From Actinomycetota bacterium (GTDB lineage Bacteria > Actinomycetota > Actinomycetes > Streptosporangiales > Streptosporangiaceae), in the NCBI GenBank assembly GCA_003164955.1, contig PLRW01000179.1, forward strand, positions 9,176-46,190: 37,015 nucleotides of DNA. The letters are read 5' to 3'. Made by a program: the position numbers and the translations under genes. Below, piece after piece: positions 15,764 to 22,867 of the stretch. The first letter of the stretch is position 1; the number at the start of each line of letters is the position of its first letter. The notes beneath the pieces were generated by a model that was not told the DNA's origin, did no database searches, and saw nothing but the letters and a program-made list of their open reading frames with translations.

Positions 15764-17196
15764 GCACCCAGACGACCGACGCGGCGAGCGCGGCCGGGGC
15801 CCGCCGCGGCCAGCGCTTCCGCTATGAGTCGTGCCGGGCCGACCCCGTGACCGGCCTGCTGATCTGCCGGTACAGCGTGGACGGGCGGCCGTTCGAGGAG
15901 CGGATCACGTTCCCGCCCGCGAGCCTCGCCGACCCCGCGAGCCGCTGGGATCGCCCGGCTGTGGCCGCGGCCGCCCGGCTCGTCTTCCTGCTCGCCGGCG
16001 TCTCGGCCTACAAGACGGCCGCGCCGCCCGTCATCGACACGGGGCAGATCGCGCTGACCCGGCGCGAGCGGGCCTTCCTGGGCGATTTCTACGCGGGCGG
16101 CCTTGGCGAGTTCGCGTACCGCAACGGCCTCGACCTGTCCGGCCTGCGCATCGAGGGGCCCGGCGCGCCGGACGGGCCGGACGCGCCGGGTATGGCAGAG
16201 CCCGCCCGTGACCCGGTTCTGGAACCGTCTGCCGTCCGCCCGGCGCGCGCGCTCGTTCCGTTCGGGGGGGGAATCGACTCCATCGTCACCGTCGAGATGG
16301 TCCGCCGCCACGCCGATGTGGCGCTGTTTGTCGTCAGCCGGCCCGGCGACCGGTTCGACGCGATCGAGCGGCCGGCCGCCGTCACCGGGCTCCCGGTGGT
16401 CCGCGCCGACCGCGAGATCGACCCCCAGCTCCTGCGCTCGCGTGAGCTCGGTTTCCTCAACGGGCACGTCCCGGTGACCGGCATCATCTCCGCCATCGCG
16501 GTCATGGCGGCCGCGCTGGACGGCCGGGACGCGGTGGTGATGTCCAACGAGTGGTCCGCGTCCGTCCCCACCGTGCAGGCCGGTGATCACGCGGTCAACC
16601 ACCAGTACTCCAAGAGCGCGGAGTTCGAGGCGGCCTTCCGCGGTGTGCTCGCCGAGACGTCGGCCCGGCTGCCCGCGGGGGTGGCCCTGCCGGACTACTT
16701 CTCGGCGCTGCGGCCGCGCACCGAGCTGTGGATCGCGGAGCGGTTCGCCCGGCTGACGCCTTACCACGGGACGTTCCGCAGCTGTAACCGCGCCTTTCAC
16801 ATCGACAAGGCGAAGCGGCTGGACCACTGGTGCGGGCAGTGCGACAAGTGCTGCTTCATCGACCTGATCCTGGCGCCGTTCCTGTCGGCCGCCGAGCTCG
16901 GGGCCATCTTCGGCGGCCGGGAACCGCTCGCCGACTCGTCCCTGGCCGGCCGGTTCCGCGCACTGCTGGGCGACGCGGACCTCAGCAAGCCATTCGAATG
17001 CGTCGGGGAGGTCAACGAGTGCCGCGCGGCGCTGCTGCTCGCGGACGAGCGCGATGACCGGGCCGGCTTTCCGCTGCTGCACGAACTGGCCACCGAAGTG
17101 CGGGCGCTGCCCGGCCGGCCGTCGACCGAGGGCCTGCTGCAGCCCGTGGGGGAGCATTTCATTCCCGCCCGCTACGCGGAGGAACTCCTCGCGTGA
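15760..17196 (+). CDS. murL: UDP-MurNAc-L-Ala-L-Glu epimerase (MurL)
   Basis: A 478-residue MurL-type enzyme. In the known alternative pathway MurD2 attaches L-Glu to UDP-MurNAc-L-Ala, and MurL then uses ATP to invert the terminal L-Glu to D-Glu, replacing the usual glutamate racemase supply. The evidence is a PP-loop-like ATP site VPFGGGIDSIVTVEMV (Gly169-Ser174), the conserved VVMSNEWSAS and NHQYSKSAEFE, and a Cys-rich segment (Cys342 in RSCNRAF; WCGQCDKCCFIDLILAPF with Cys358, 361, 364 and 365). The adjacent MurD-like ligase strengthens the call. ATG 15760 has GGAGG 5 bases upstream and overlaps the pgeF stop (ATGA). The 3' end overlaps murD2 (GTGA). A Gly/Pro/Asp-rich linker sits around residues 135-160. 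Confidence 0.88.
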   Translation: MSTQTTDAASAAGARRGQRFRYESCRADPVTGLLICRYSVDGRPFEERITFPPASLADPASRWDRPAVAAAARLVFLLAGVSAYKTAAPPVIDTGQIALTRRERAFLGDFYAGGLGEFAYRNGLDLSGLRIEGPGAPDGPDAPGMAEPARDPVLEPSAVRPARALVPFGGGIDSIVTVEMVRRHADVALFVVSRPGDRFDAIERPAAVTGLPVVRADREIDPQLLRSRELGFLNGHVPVTGIISAIAVMAAALDGRDAVVMSNEWSASVPTVQAGDHAVNHQYSKSAEFEAAFRGVLAETSARLPAGVALPDYFSALRPRTELWIAERFARLTPYHGTFRSCNRAFHIDKAKRLDHWCGQCDKCCFIDLILAPFLSAAELGAIFGGREPLADSSLAGRFRALLGDADLSKPFECVGEVNECRAALLLADERDDRAGFPLLHELATEVRALPGRPSTEGLLQPVGEHFIPARYAEELLA

Positions 17197-18530
17197 CCGG
17201 GACCCGCCCCAAGCTTTCCTGGTCCGACCTGCCCGGAGCGCGCGTCGGGGTATGGGGCCTCGGCCGTGAGGGCCTGGCCAACGTGCGCAAGCTCGGCGCG
17301 ATGGGGACCACGCCTGTGCTGGTCGATGACCACCCGCAGGCCGTCGCGATCAGCGGCATGCCCGTGCTCGGCACCGGTTACGGCGGCCTCGCCGCGCTGG
17401 AGAAGTGCGACGTGGTCGTCAAGTCGCCGGGGATCAGCCGCTACCGCGAGGAAGCGGTGCGGCTGGAGGAGCGGGGCGTCGCGGTCGCCGGCGGCCTGGG
17501 CCTGTGGCTGCAGGAAGCCGATCCCGCCCGTGTGCTGCTCATCACCGGGACCAAGGGCAAGAGCACGACCGCCGCGGTCACCGGCCACCTGCTGAACGGC
17601 CTCGGTCACCGTACCCTGGTCGGCGGCAACATCGGCGAGCCGCCGTGGGATCCGGACGGGCGGCCCGGGCCGTGGGACTACTGGGTCATCGAGGTGTCGA
17701 GCTACCAGGCCATGGACCTGCCGTGCTCCACACCCGTCGTGGCCGTCACCTCGCTGCACCCCGACCACCTCGACTGGCACGGTGGCGTGCAGAACTACTA
17801 CCGGGACAAGCTGTCCGCGTGCTCGCAGCCGGGCGCGGACCTGACCGTCGCCAACGGCGACAGCGACCTGCTGCGCGAGCGGGTCTCGCTGCTGGGACCG
17901 CGGGTGGACTGGGTGCACGCCGCCGACGACCCGGACGCCTCCTGGATGGACCCGCTCGAGCTGCTCGGCGCCCACAACCGCCGGAACGCGCTGATCGCGC
18001 GGCGCTGCCTGCAGGCCCTCGGCGTCGCGGAGGCGTCCGGGGAGGAAGCACTGCGCGCCGCGGCGGCCGGATTCCGTCATCTGGATCACCGCCTGCAGGT
18101 GGCCGGGGATGTCGCGGGGGTCACGTTCGTGGACGACAGCCTGTCGACCAACGTGCTGCCCACCCTGGCCGCGCTGGACGCATTTCCCGGCCGGCGGGTG
18201 GCCCTGATCGCCGGGGGGCACGACCGGGGCATCGACTACGCGCCGCTCGCCTCCGGCCTGCGGGACCGGACGGCCCCCACCCTGGTGCTCACGCTGCCCG
18301 ATAGCGGCCCGCGCATCCGCGCCGAATGCGAGCGAGCCGGCCTGGCGGGTGTTGAGGACTGCGCCGACCTGGACGCGGCGGTCGCGCGCGGGTTCGGCTG
18401 GGCCCGCCCGGACGGCGTGGTGCTGCTGTCGCCGGCCGCGCCGAGCTTCGGCCGGTTCCGCGACTATCGCGAGCGCGGCGAGGCGTTCACCCACGCGATG
18501 CGGGCCTGCGCCGCGGCCACGCTCCCCTGA
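17193..18530 (+). CDS. murD2: UDP-N-acetylmuramoyl-L-alanine--L-glutamate ligase (MurD2)
   Basis: A 445-residue Mur ligase. It shows GVWGLGREGLANVRKL (Rossmann-like N-terminal domain), the ATP P-loop ITGTKGKSTTAAVTGHLL (~117-134), VIEVSSYQAMDL, TSLHPDHLDWHGG and GAHNRRNALIA, then FVDDSLSTNV, which includes the family Asp-Asp-Ser/Thr turn. This is a MurD-type fold, and the position directly after murL with a 4-base GTGA overlap makes MurD2 (L-Glu-adding) more likely than ordinary MurD (D-Glu-adding). Ordinary murD normally sits in the division/cell-wall cluster, which is not here. The specificity call rests on gene pairing, not on a diagnostic residue I can name. Confidence 0.87.
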   Translation: MTGTRPKLSWSDLPGARVGVWGLGREGLANVRKLGAMGTTPVLVDDHPQAVAISGMPVLGTGYGGLAALEKCDVVVKSPGISRYREEAVRLEERGVAVAGGLGLWLQEADPARVLLITGTKGKSTTAAVTGHLLNGLGHRTLVGGNIGEPPWDPDGRPGPWDYWVIEVSSYQAMDLPCSTPVVAVTSLHPDHLDWHGGVQNYYRDKLSACSQPGADLTVANGDSDLLRERVSLLGPRVDWVHAADDPDASWMDPLELLGAHNRRNALIARRCLQALGVAEASGEEALRAAAAGFRHLDHRLQVAGDVAGVTFVDDSLSTNVLPTLAALDAFPGRRVALIAGGHDRGIDYAPLASGLRDRTAPTLVLTLPDSGPRIRAECERAGLAGVEDCADLDAAVARGFGWARPDGVVLLSPAAPSFGRFRDYRERGEAFTHAMRACAAATLP

Positions 18531-18754
18531 ATGCGCGCGAGTCCCCGCTTATTAGCCAGGTTTCTTTGCTGAAACGCATCCGGCCGGAGCTGGCCGCCTG
18601 TGCTCTGGCTAAAAGTGGTCGTGGCATGACGGTTCGTCAGAAAATGTTACGGAACCTCCTGCTTTCCGAGTTCTTTCCCGGAGGTCCTGGCGATTCCGCG
18701 AACCGGCCCATAGCCTATTAACGCCAGGTGAAGGTCATGGAGGGGGCACCGGTG

Positions 18755-19141
18755 ATGTGGGGAGTATCGGCGGCTGCGCACGCAGTAAATCAGGCGGTGT
18801 CCGTAGCGGCCGGCGCGGCGGAGTTCACGCGACCGGAGATGGTCGCGGAGATGACCGGCCGGGCTGCTATCGCCGGCCCCGCGGCTGCGGCTAACCCTGT
18901 GGCGCCCGTGATTCCGGCAGATCCCGTGATTCCGGCGGCGTTGCTGGATGCCCTCCCGTCGCTACCGCGCCGCAGGCGGGTCGTCGTACGGCGGGATCAC
19001 GCCGAGCTGGCCAGTGTGGTGGACGCCAGCCCGGGAGACGCCGGTGTGACGGACGCCGGCCTCGGTCAGGCCGTGATCCCGGCCCGGCCGGACCTGAACC
19101 TGCTGGCCCAGGTGCTCGAGGGACTCCGGCGGATGGCCTGA
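18755..19141 (+). CDS. Hypothetical Ala/Pro/Val-rich protein (128 aa)
   Basis: I do not recognise this protein. It starts MWGVSAAAHAVNQAVSVAAG, then runs through a low-complexity Ala/Pro stretch with a repeated PVIPADPVIPA. A basic segment (SLPRRRRVVVRRDHAEL) and a short amphipathic C-terminal helix (LNLLAQVLEGLRRM) follow. No signal peptide or membrane helix is clear. The start at ATG 18755 is chosen because GGAGGGGG (18740-18747) is well spaced; an upstream GTG at 18728 is less likely. It begins 224 bases after murD2 and marks the left edge of the accessory region. The upstream gap holds AT-rich TATTAA-like sequence near 18716, a possible -10. Confidence 0.45.
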   Translation: MWGVSAAAHAVNQAVSVAAGAAEFTRPEMVAEMTGRAAIAGPAAAANPVAPVIPADPVIPAALLDALPSLPRRRRVVVRRDHAELASVVDASPGDAGVTDAGLGQAVIPARPDLNLLAQVLEGLRRMA

Positions 19142-19368
19142 CGCGCGGGCCGGTCCCGGCGTGTTCGTCCACCAGGCGACCACATCAGATTTCCGGATTG
19201 CCTGCCCCCCGGGCTAAACGGCATTTGTGTTAATCCTGTAAATGGCTGCGCGGCAGGCCGCCGTTATTATGTGGCTATCCACCGTTATCCCGTCATTCCG
19301 GGAAGAAATTTCCGCCGCCTGGCCATCGTTCTGCTGTGCGTATCGCTACTTTTTTGGCGATCGGTCAC

Positions 19369-20001
19369 TTACAGTAAGGCCCGGCTTCCTCGGCGGCTAG
19401 TCATGCTCGCCCGGGCGGGCCCCTGGATGTCCGGCCGCCGGCTCTTCCGCCCGCGAAGGCGCCGGCCGGTCCTTCCGGCCAGCCCCGGACGGCGCCCGCG
19501 GCGTACCGGGTCGGCCGTCGCCAGATGACGCACGGCCGCCCCGGGGCACGCTGAGCTGTTGGTGTCCCATCCGGAACGTCCCGGCGATAACCGGGCCGAG
19601 TCGAATTCGCGCATGACCTGGCGTGCCTGGGCGAACAGCATCCCGACGCTCACTGCACGCGTGCAGATCACCACGGCGACGATGTCCGCGCTGCTGGCAC
19701 TGCGCATGAAAAGGTGCACGAGGTTGTCGCTGTTGACGAGGATCTCGTTGAAGTAATGCCGGTCGTCGGACACACCCCTGGTCTGCTTCCATAGCGTCTC
19801 GATCTGTGAGACGGTCCGGCCCTGGAACAGGTCGGCGGTCGCGGCCGCGAGTATGTCGATGATCTCCCGTGGGTGGTTGTCGACCGTGTCGATGGCCAGC
19901 AGCATCCCGGTTGACATGTCGACGAATCCAGAGCCGACGTATTCCGGGACGTCTCGGCGGAATTCCTTCAGCGAATTATTGATCTGCTGGGTCCGGTTCA
20001 T
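19369..20001 (-). CDS. Roadblock/LC7-like protein with long basic tail
   Basis: A 210-residue protein. The first ~130 residues look like a Roadblock/LC7 fold: GSGFVDMSTGMLLAIDTV, then DILAAATADLFQGRTV, then VHLFMRSASSADIVAVVICT and MLFAQARQVMREF. Such proteins partner small GTPases (MglB type) or nitrate/kinase-like sensors in actinomycete conservons. The last ~75 residues are Arg/Gly-rich with no domain. Position-specific GC does not clearly support this frame there, so a frameshift near the end is possible. ATG 20001 is chosen because AGGGGG sits 7 bases upstream. The gene is divergent from DUF4388 gene A across a 347-base AT-richer region with three GGGTAA motifs. No GTPase gene is nearby. 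Confidence 0.65.
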   Translation of the reverse strand: MNRTQQINNSLKEFRRDVPEYVGSGFVDMSTGMLLAIDTVDNHPREIIDILAAATADLFQGRTVSQIETLWKQTRGVSDDRHYFNEILVNSDNLVHLFMRSASSADIVAVVICTRAVSVGMLFAQARQVMREFDSARLSPGRSGWDTNSSACPGAAVRHLATADPVRRGRRPGLAGRTGRRLRGRKSRRPDIQGPARASMTSRRGSRALL

Positions 20002-20348
20002 AAAAGATCCCCCTCTGGGTTGAGTGCGCGGCCGGGCCGGCAAGCTCGGACCAGGATGCCATGAAGCGCCCTGCTATGCGAATTTACCCGGCAAATTACC
20101 CGCGCTTACCCAGTCAAGACCATAATTCTGTTGCCGCGCGATCACAAGAAGTAATTTCTGCATCGGTAGTTTATGATCTTTGTCATGTTTTATAGGGACT
20201 TTGGCCCCCTTTCCGTTCGGCCGAATTTCCTTTATTCTCGATTTTCGTGCCATATCGCCGCACTTCAGAGGCGGTAAGGGGAGGAAGCCTCGATGGTGCG
20301 GGCAGCGGTGGACGGGCGCTTTACGCGCAGCCTTGGGGAGGGCATATT
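20002..20348. other. Divergent intergenic region between Roadblock-like gene and DUF4388 gene A
   Basis: A 347-base gap with no convincing gene, noticeably AT-richer than its surroundings between about 20070 and 20240. On the minus strand it holds three GGGTAA hexamers (complement at 20084-20089, 20096-20101 and 20106-20111). GTCT lies 15 bases before the middle one, close to the GTTT-N15-GGGTAA pattern of SigB/SigF-type sigma factors. On the plus strand TATAGG at 20191-20196 is a possible -10. A GTG at 20247 opens a frame into the DUF4388 gene but lacks a ribosome site. Confidence 0.5.
20084..20111 (-). promoter_or_regulatory. Triple GGGTAA motif, possible SigB-type promoter or operator
   Basis: Three direct GGGTAA copies lie at 10- and 12-base steps, 83-110 bases upstream of ATG 20001. 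The middle copy has GTCT 15 bases before it. Function is inference. Confidence 0.3.
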
Positions 20349-20936
20349 GTGGCTGAGATCGCTGAAACTAGGCCTGCAGAACAACTCGCAAATGAACTGA
20401 ACATGCTTGCCCATAATGGTGCATCCGGAGCCCTGCGAATTGTTGGCCGTCCTGGCGGTGTCGTCTATCTTAAAAATGGTTACCTAACTTATGCCGAGAC
20501 TTCCGCCGTTCCCGATCTCGGCACCCGGCTGGTGCGCTCGGGATGTTTGACGGCGGACGACTGGAGGCAGGTAAGTCAGGCCGGCCAGCCCGGCGATGGC
20601 GTCGGCGCCGCCCTCGCCGCCAGCGGTCTTGTGGCCGCCGGCGAACTGCAGCAGATGGCCCAGTCCACTGCCCTGGACGCGCTGCTCGCGCTGACCGCCT
20701 CGTTCGCGGGCGACTGCTCCCTGACTGGCACCGTGTTCGTGCCACAGCAATCACACTGGGCCGAAACAGTCCTGACGATGGACATCGGGTCCGTGTGGAC
20801 CTACCTCCAGCAGAAGACTCAGCGGCTGGCTTGGTACGACATTGGCCTGCTGGACTGCCCGCGGCTGTGTGACCTGACCTGCACAGCACGCAGCAGCCGC
20901 CCGTCATCGAAGCCGACGGCGTCTCGCTCAGCCTGA
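20349..20936 (+). CDS. DUF4388 (PATAN-like) protein A, 3' end probably frameshifted
   Basis: A 195-residue protein as read. The DUF4388 core is clear: LANELNMLAHNGASGALRIV, GGVVYLKNGYLTYAETSA, DLGTRLVRSGCLTADDW and AALAASGLVAAGELQQM. The domain is found in signalling proteins often encoded beside Roadblock genes. GTG 20349 is chosen because GGGGAGGG (20335-20342) sits 6 bases upstream. The tail after LCDLT looks out of frame. GACCT is tandemly duplicated at 20871-20880. With one copy removed the frame reads LCDLHSTQQPPVIEADG and ends at 20953, with 23 of 24 third positions G/C. The present frame has clearly lower GC3 there. Both versions overlap the end of the convergent Roadblock gene B. Confidence 0.7.
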   Translation: MAEIAETRPAEQLANELNMLAHNGASGALRIVGRPGGVVYLKNGYLTYAETSAVPDLGTRLVRSGCLTADDWRQVSQAGQPGDGVGAALAASGLVAAGELQQMAQSTALDALLALTASFAGDCSLTGTVFVPQQSHWAETVLTMDIGSVWTYLQQKTQRLAWYDIGLLDCPRLCDLTCTARSSRPSSKPTASRSA

Positions 20937-21386
20937 ACTTCCGCCGGCAGTGACCTCTGCGCTCGGTGCCGTCCCAGCCTGGACAGACCACCGGACGAAG
21001 TTCGCTGAATGCGCCGTTATCCGCTCGATCACCTCGCGCGCCTCATAGTGCAGCATGCCGATGTTGATGTCGTCGTCGGCGATGACCGCGATGACCGCGC
21101 TGCCGGCCGCGAAGACCGCGAGGTAGCCGTCGGTGCCCCGGGCGATCGCCTCACGGAACTGGCCCCGCCCGGTGGCTAGCGTGGTCTGCCTGGCCAGGCC
21201 GAGTGTCGTGGACACGAGCGCGGCCAGGCGTGTCGGCTCGAGGTCGGGGATGTCGCTCGAGACGAGCAGCCCATCGCTCGTCGCCACGAGGCTGCCGCAG
21301 ATGCCGGCCACCTTATCCCGCAGTGACCTGAGCTCCGCGTACACGCGTTCCTCGGTGGACGGCGTCTTCGTGTCCTGCCTGGTCAT
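20928..21386 (-). CDS. Roadblock/LC7-domain protein B
   Basis: A 152-residue Roadblock/LC7 protein. The pattern ERVYAELRSLRDKVAGICGS, then LVATSDGLLVSSDIPDL, then RLAALVSTTLGLARQT, then GYLAVFAAGSAVIAVIADD and INIGMLHYEARE is the family fold from end to end. It is closer to conservon-type Roadblock proteins than gene A is. Probable role: regulator or scaffold for a GTPase or for the DUF4388 partners encoded beside it. ATG 21386 has GGGGAG 5 bases upstream. Its start lies 74 bases inside the 3' end of the upstream DUF4388 gene B, so the two are likely coupled. Its last bases overlap DUF4388 gene A on the other strand. Confidence 0.85.
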   Translation of the reverse strand: MTRQDTKTPSTEERVYAELRSLRDKVAGICGSLVATSDGLLVSSDIPDLEPTRLAALVSTTLGLARQTTLATGRGQFREAIARGTDGYLAVFAAGSAVIAVIADDDINIGMLHYEAREVIERITAHSANFVRWSVQAGTAPSAEVTAGGSSG

Positions 21387-22102
21387 CGCTACTCCCCAGA
21401 TCTGATAGGTAGCTGGCCGCCGCCCGGATAAAGGACACGGTGACTTTCCCGCGGCCGGGAAATTCACCGGCCCGGTCACTGCCATCGGCCGGGCCGCCCA
21501 CCGTCGACAGCAGATTCAGCTCCATCAGCCGCAGCACTTTGATGGTGGTGCCGAACACGCTGTGCCCGAGTTCCATGGCCAGATCGCGCGGTGTGGCCGG
21601 GCCGTTGACACGGATCACCAGCGCCCACTGGGCGGCGGAGACACGCACGCCGCGTGACGGCACATCCAGTTGGCGCTGCACCGCGGTATCCGCTGTGACC
21701 AGCGCGGACATCTGCCGCATGATCTCCTGCCGCCGGGCCACCTCGGCCAGCAGCGCGGTGACCGGCATCCCGTCGTCGTCGCCGGTGACCAGCGTCTCGC
21801 CCTGGCGCAGCCGCCCGTAACGCGGCCGGGCCGCGAACGAGAAAAGGTCCAGCGCGGCGTCGGCCGTCGCCTCCCTGATCATCCAGGCGCGCTCGAGCGA
21901 GCCGGGGCAGGTTCTGGCCGGGGGCCCAGCCGGCGAGCCGGGCCGTCAGGCCGGGCGTTCGCGCGGATTCGGCGTAGACGACGCGGCCCCCGTGGATATG
22001 GATGGTGCCGCGCGTGTCGCCGGTGACATCCAGGATCCCGGTACGGGCCTCGGCGGCGAGCTTGCCCAGCCGGGTCGCGATCGGCTCTTTGTTCAGGCGC
22101 AC
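21313..22102 (-). pseudogene. DUF4388 protein B with C-terminal winged-helix-like domain, frame broken by a 4-bp duplication
   Basis: The N-terminal part, from GTG 22102 (AGGA 6 bases upstream), gives a DUF4388 start: ATRLGKLAAEARTGILDVTG, GTIHIHGGRVVYAESA and GLTARLAGWAPGQNLPRL. The remainder is in another frame: LERAWMIREATADAALDLFS, RRQEIMRQMSALVTADTAV and a winged-helix-like VRVSAAQWALVIRVNGPAT with LMELNLL. CGAG is tandemly repeated at 21894-21901. Removing one copy joins the two frames cleanly (NLPRL-ERAWMIREA) and restores a 261-residue protein. Either the gene is inactivated, or it varies by slippage, or the base call is wrong. The downstream half has its own ATG at 21882 but no obvious ribosome site. 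It sits between Roadblock genes C and B in one minus-strand unit. Confidence 0.75.
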
Positions 22103-22162
22103 GGTACTTCCTGTCCTGATGGGCGGCCGCGTCGCCAGTGACGGGCCGTCCAGGTTCACGTG

Positions 22163-22543
22163 CTAAGTGAGGCTGGCGGTGAGGTCCCGGACTTCCCGGA
22201 GCGCCATCGCGAGGTTCGTTTGCGGCTTGTCCAGGGTTACCAGCAGGACGAGCGGTCCGGACGAGCCGATCTCCAGCTTCCGGATGAGGTGGTAGTGACT
22301 GGTCAGGGTGACGATCACATCTTCGAGGTCGCCTTTTAGGGCCAGCTCGCCGGTCATCAGGGAGAGCACGTTGACGACATCACACGCGCCCGCCCCGGCC
22401 ACCGGCACGCTGAGGTCGCCCTGTTCCTGCACGGAACCCATCATCATGCCGCTGGTGCCGTCCACGAGGCACGCCAGGAGGAATCCGTCGATCTGCCGGA
22501 TTCGGTCAAACAAGGCGTCAATGGGAGAAGCGGCCACGGACAT
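22163..22543 (-). CDS. Roadblock/LC7-like protein C
   Basis: A 126-residue protein with Roadblock-like order: PIDALFDRIRQIDGFLLACL, VDGTSGMMMGSV, ACDVVNVLSLMTGEL, then DLEDVIVTLTSHYHLIRKL and GPLVLLVTLDKPQTNLAMAL. It is probably the first gene of the minus-strand unit C - DUF4388 B - Roadblock B. AAGGG lies close to ATG 22543; a GTG at 22537 would have better spacing, so the start may be two codons later. No GTPase is encoded beside it. The function is likely a signalling adaptor. Confidence 0.75.
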   Translation of the reverse strand: MSVAASPIDALFDRIRQIDGFLLACLVDGTSGMMMGSVQEQGDLSVPVAGAGACDVVNVLSLMTGELALKGDLEDVIVTLTSHYHLIRKLEIGSSGPLVLLVTLDKPQTNLAMALREVRDLTASLT

Positions 22544-22681
22544 GTCCCTTCAGCAGGGGTTATGTCAAGATCCTATGCAACGCCCGCGCCGGTCCGGCGG
22601 CTGAGCAGCACTAGAAGCAGCCATTTAACCAGGGCATTCGCGGGCGGCACAGGGATGGGGCACGTCTGGGACAATGACGGA

Positions 22682-22834
22682 GTGAAGGGCGCGCGCGTCG
22701 GCATACTCGGCCCGCTGGAAGTGCGGGACGCTGCGGGGAAGCCTGTACCCCTGGCCGGGCCCCGGTTGCGGGCCCTGCTGGTCCGGCTGGCCGTGGCCGG
22801 CGCCGGCGGCACGTGGTCACGGCCACCCGGCTGA
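22682..22834 (+). pseudogene. SARP/AfsR-type regulator, N-terminal remnant
   Basis: Only ~50 codons remain: VKGARVGILGPLEVRDAAGK and PVPLAGPRLRALLVRLAV match the beginning of the winged-helix DNA-binding domain of SARP (Streptomyces antibiotic regulatory protein) activators, normally 250-1000 residues long. The frame ends at a TGA. A one-base shift near 22810 would continue as VVTATRLI, like the normal SARP sequence, but even that frame soon loses similarity and meets the pentapeptide gene. GACAAT 6 bases before GTG 22682 resembles a -10 box. This is a decayed gene fragment; a functional micro-regulator is unlikely. Confidence 0.75.
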
Positions 22835-22867
22835 TACGGCCGCTGACACGCGTAAGGAGGCAAGGTC

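Noticed and set aside
19320..19375. Possible terminator with TTTTTT near 19350 between the hypothetical gene and the Roadblock-like gene
   Set aside because: The stem (ATCGC/GCGAT) is only 5 bp and the T-run lies in the loop, so it is not a credible terminator.
19271..19528. An 85-codon plus-strand frame with one hydrophobic stretch
   Set aside because: No ribosome site; the second half is Arg/Pro-rich and antisense to the Roadblock-like gene, so chance is more likely.
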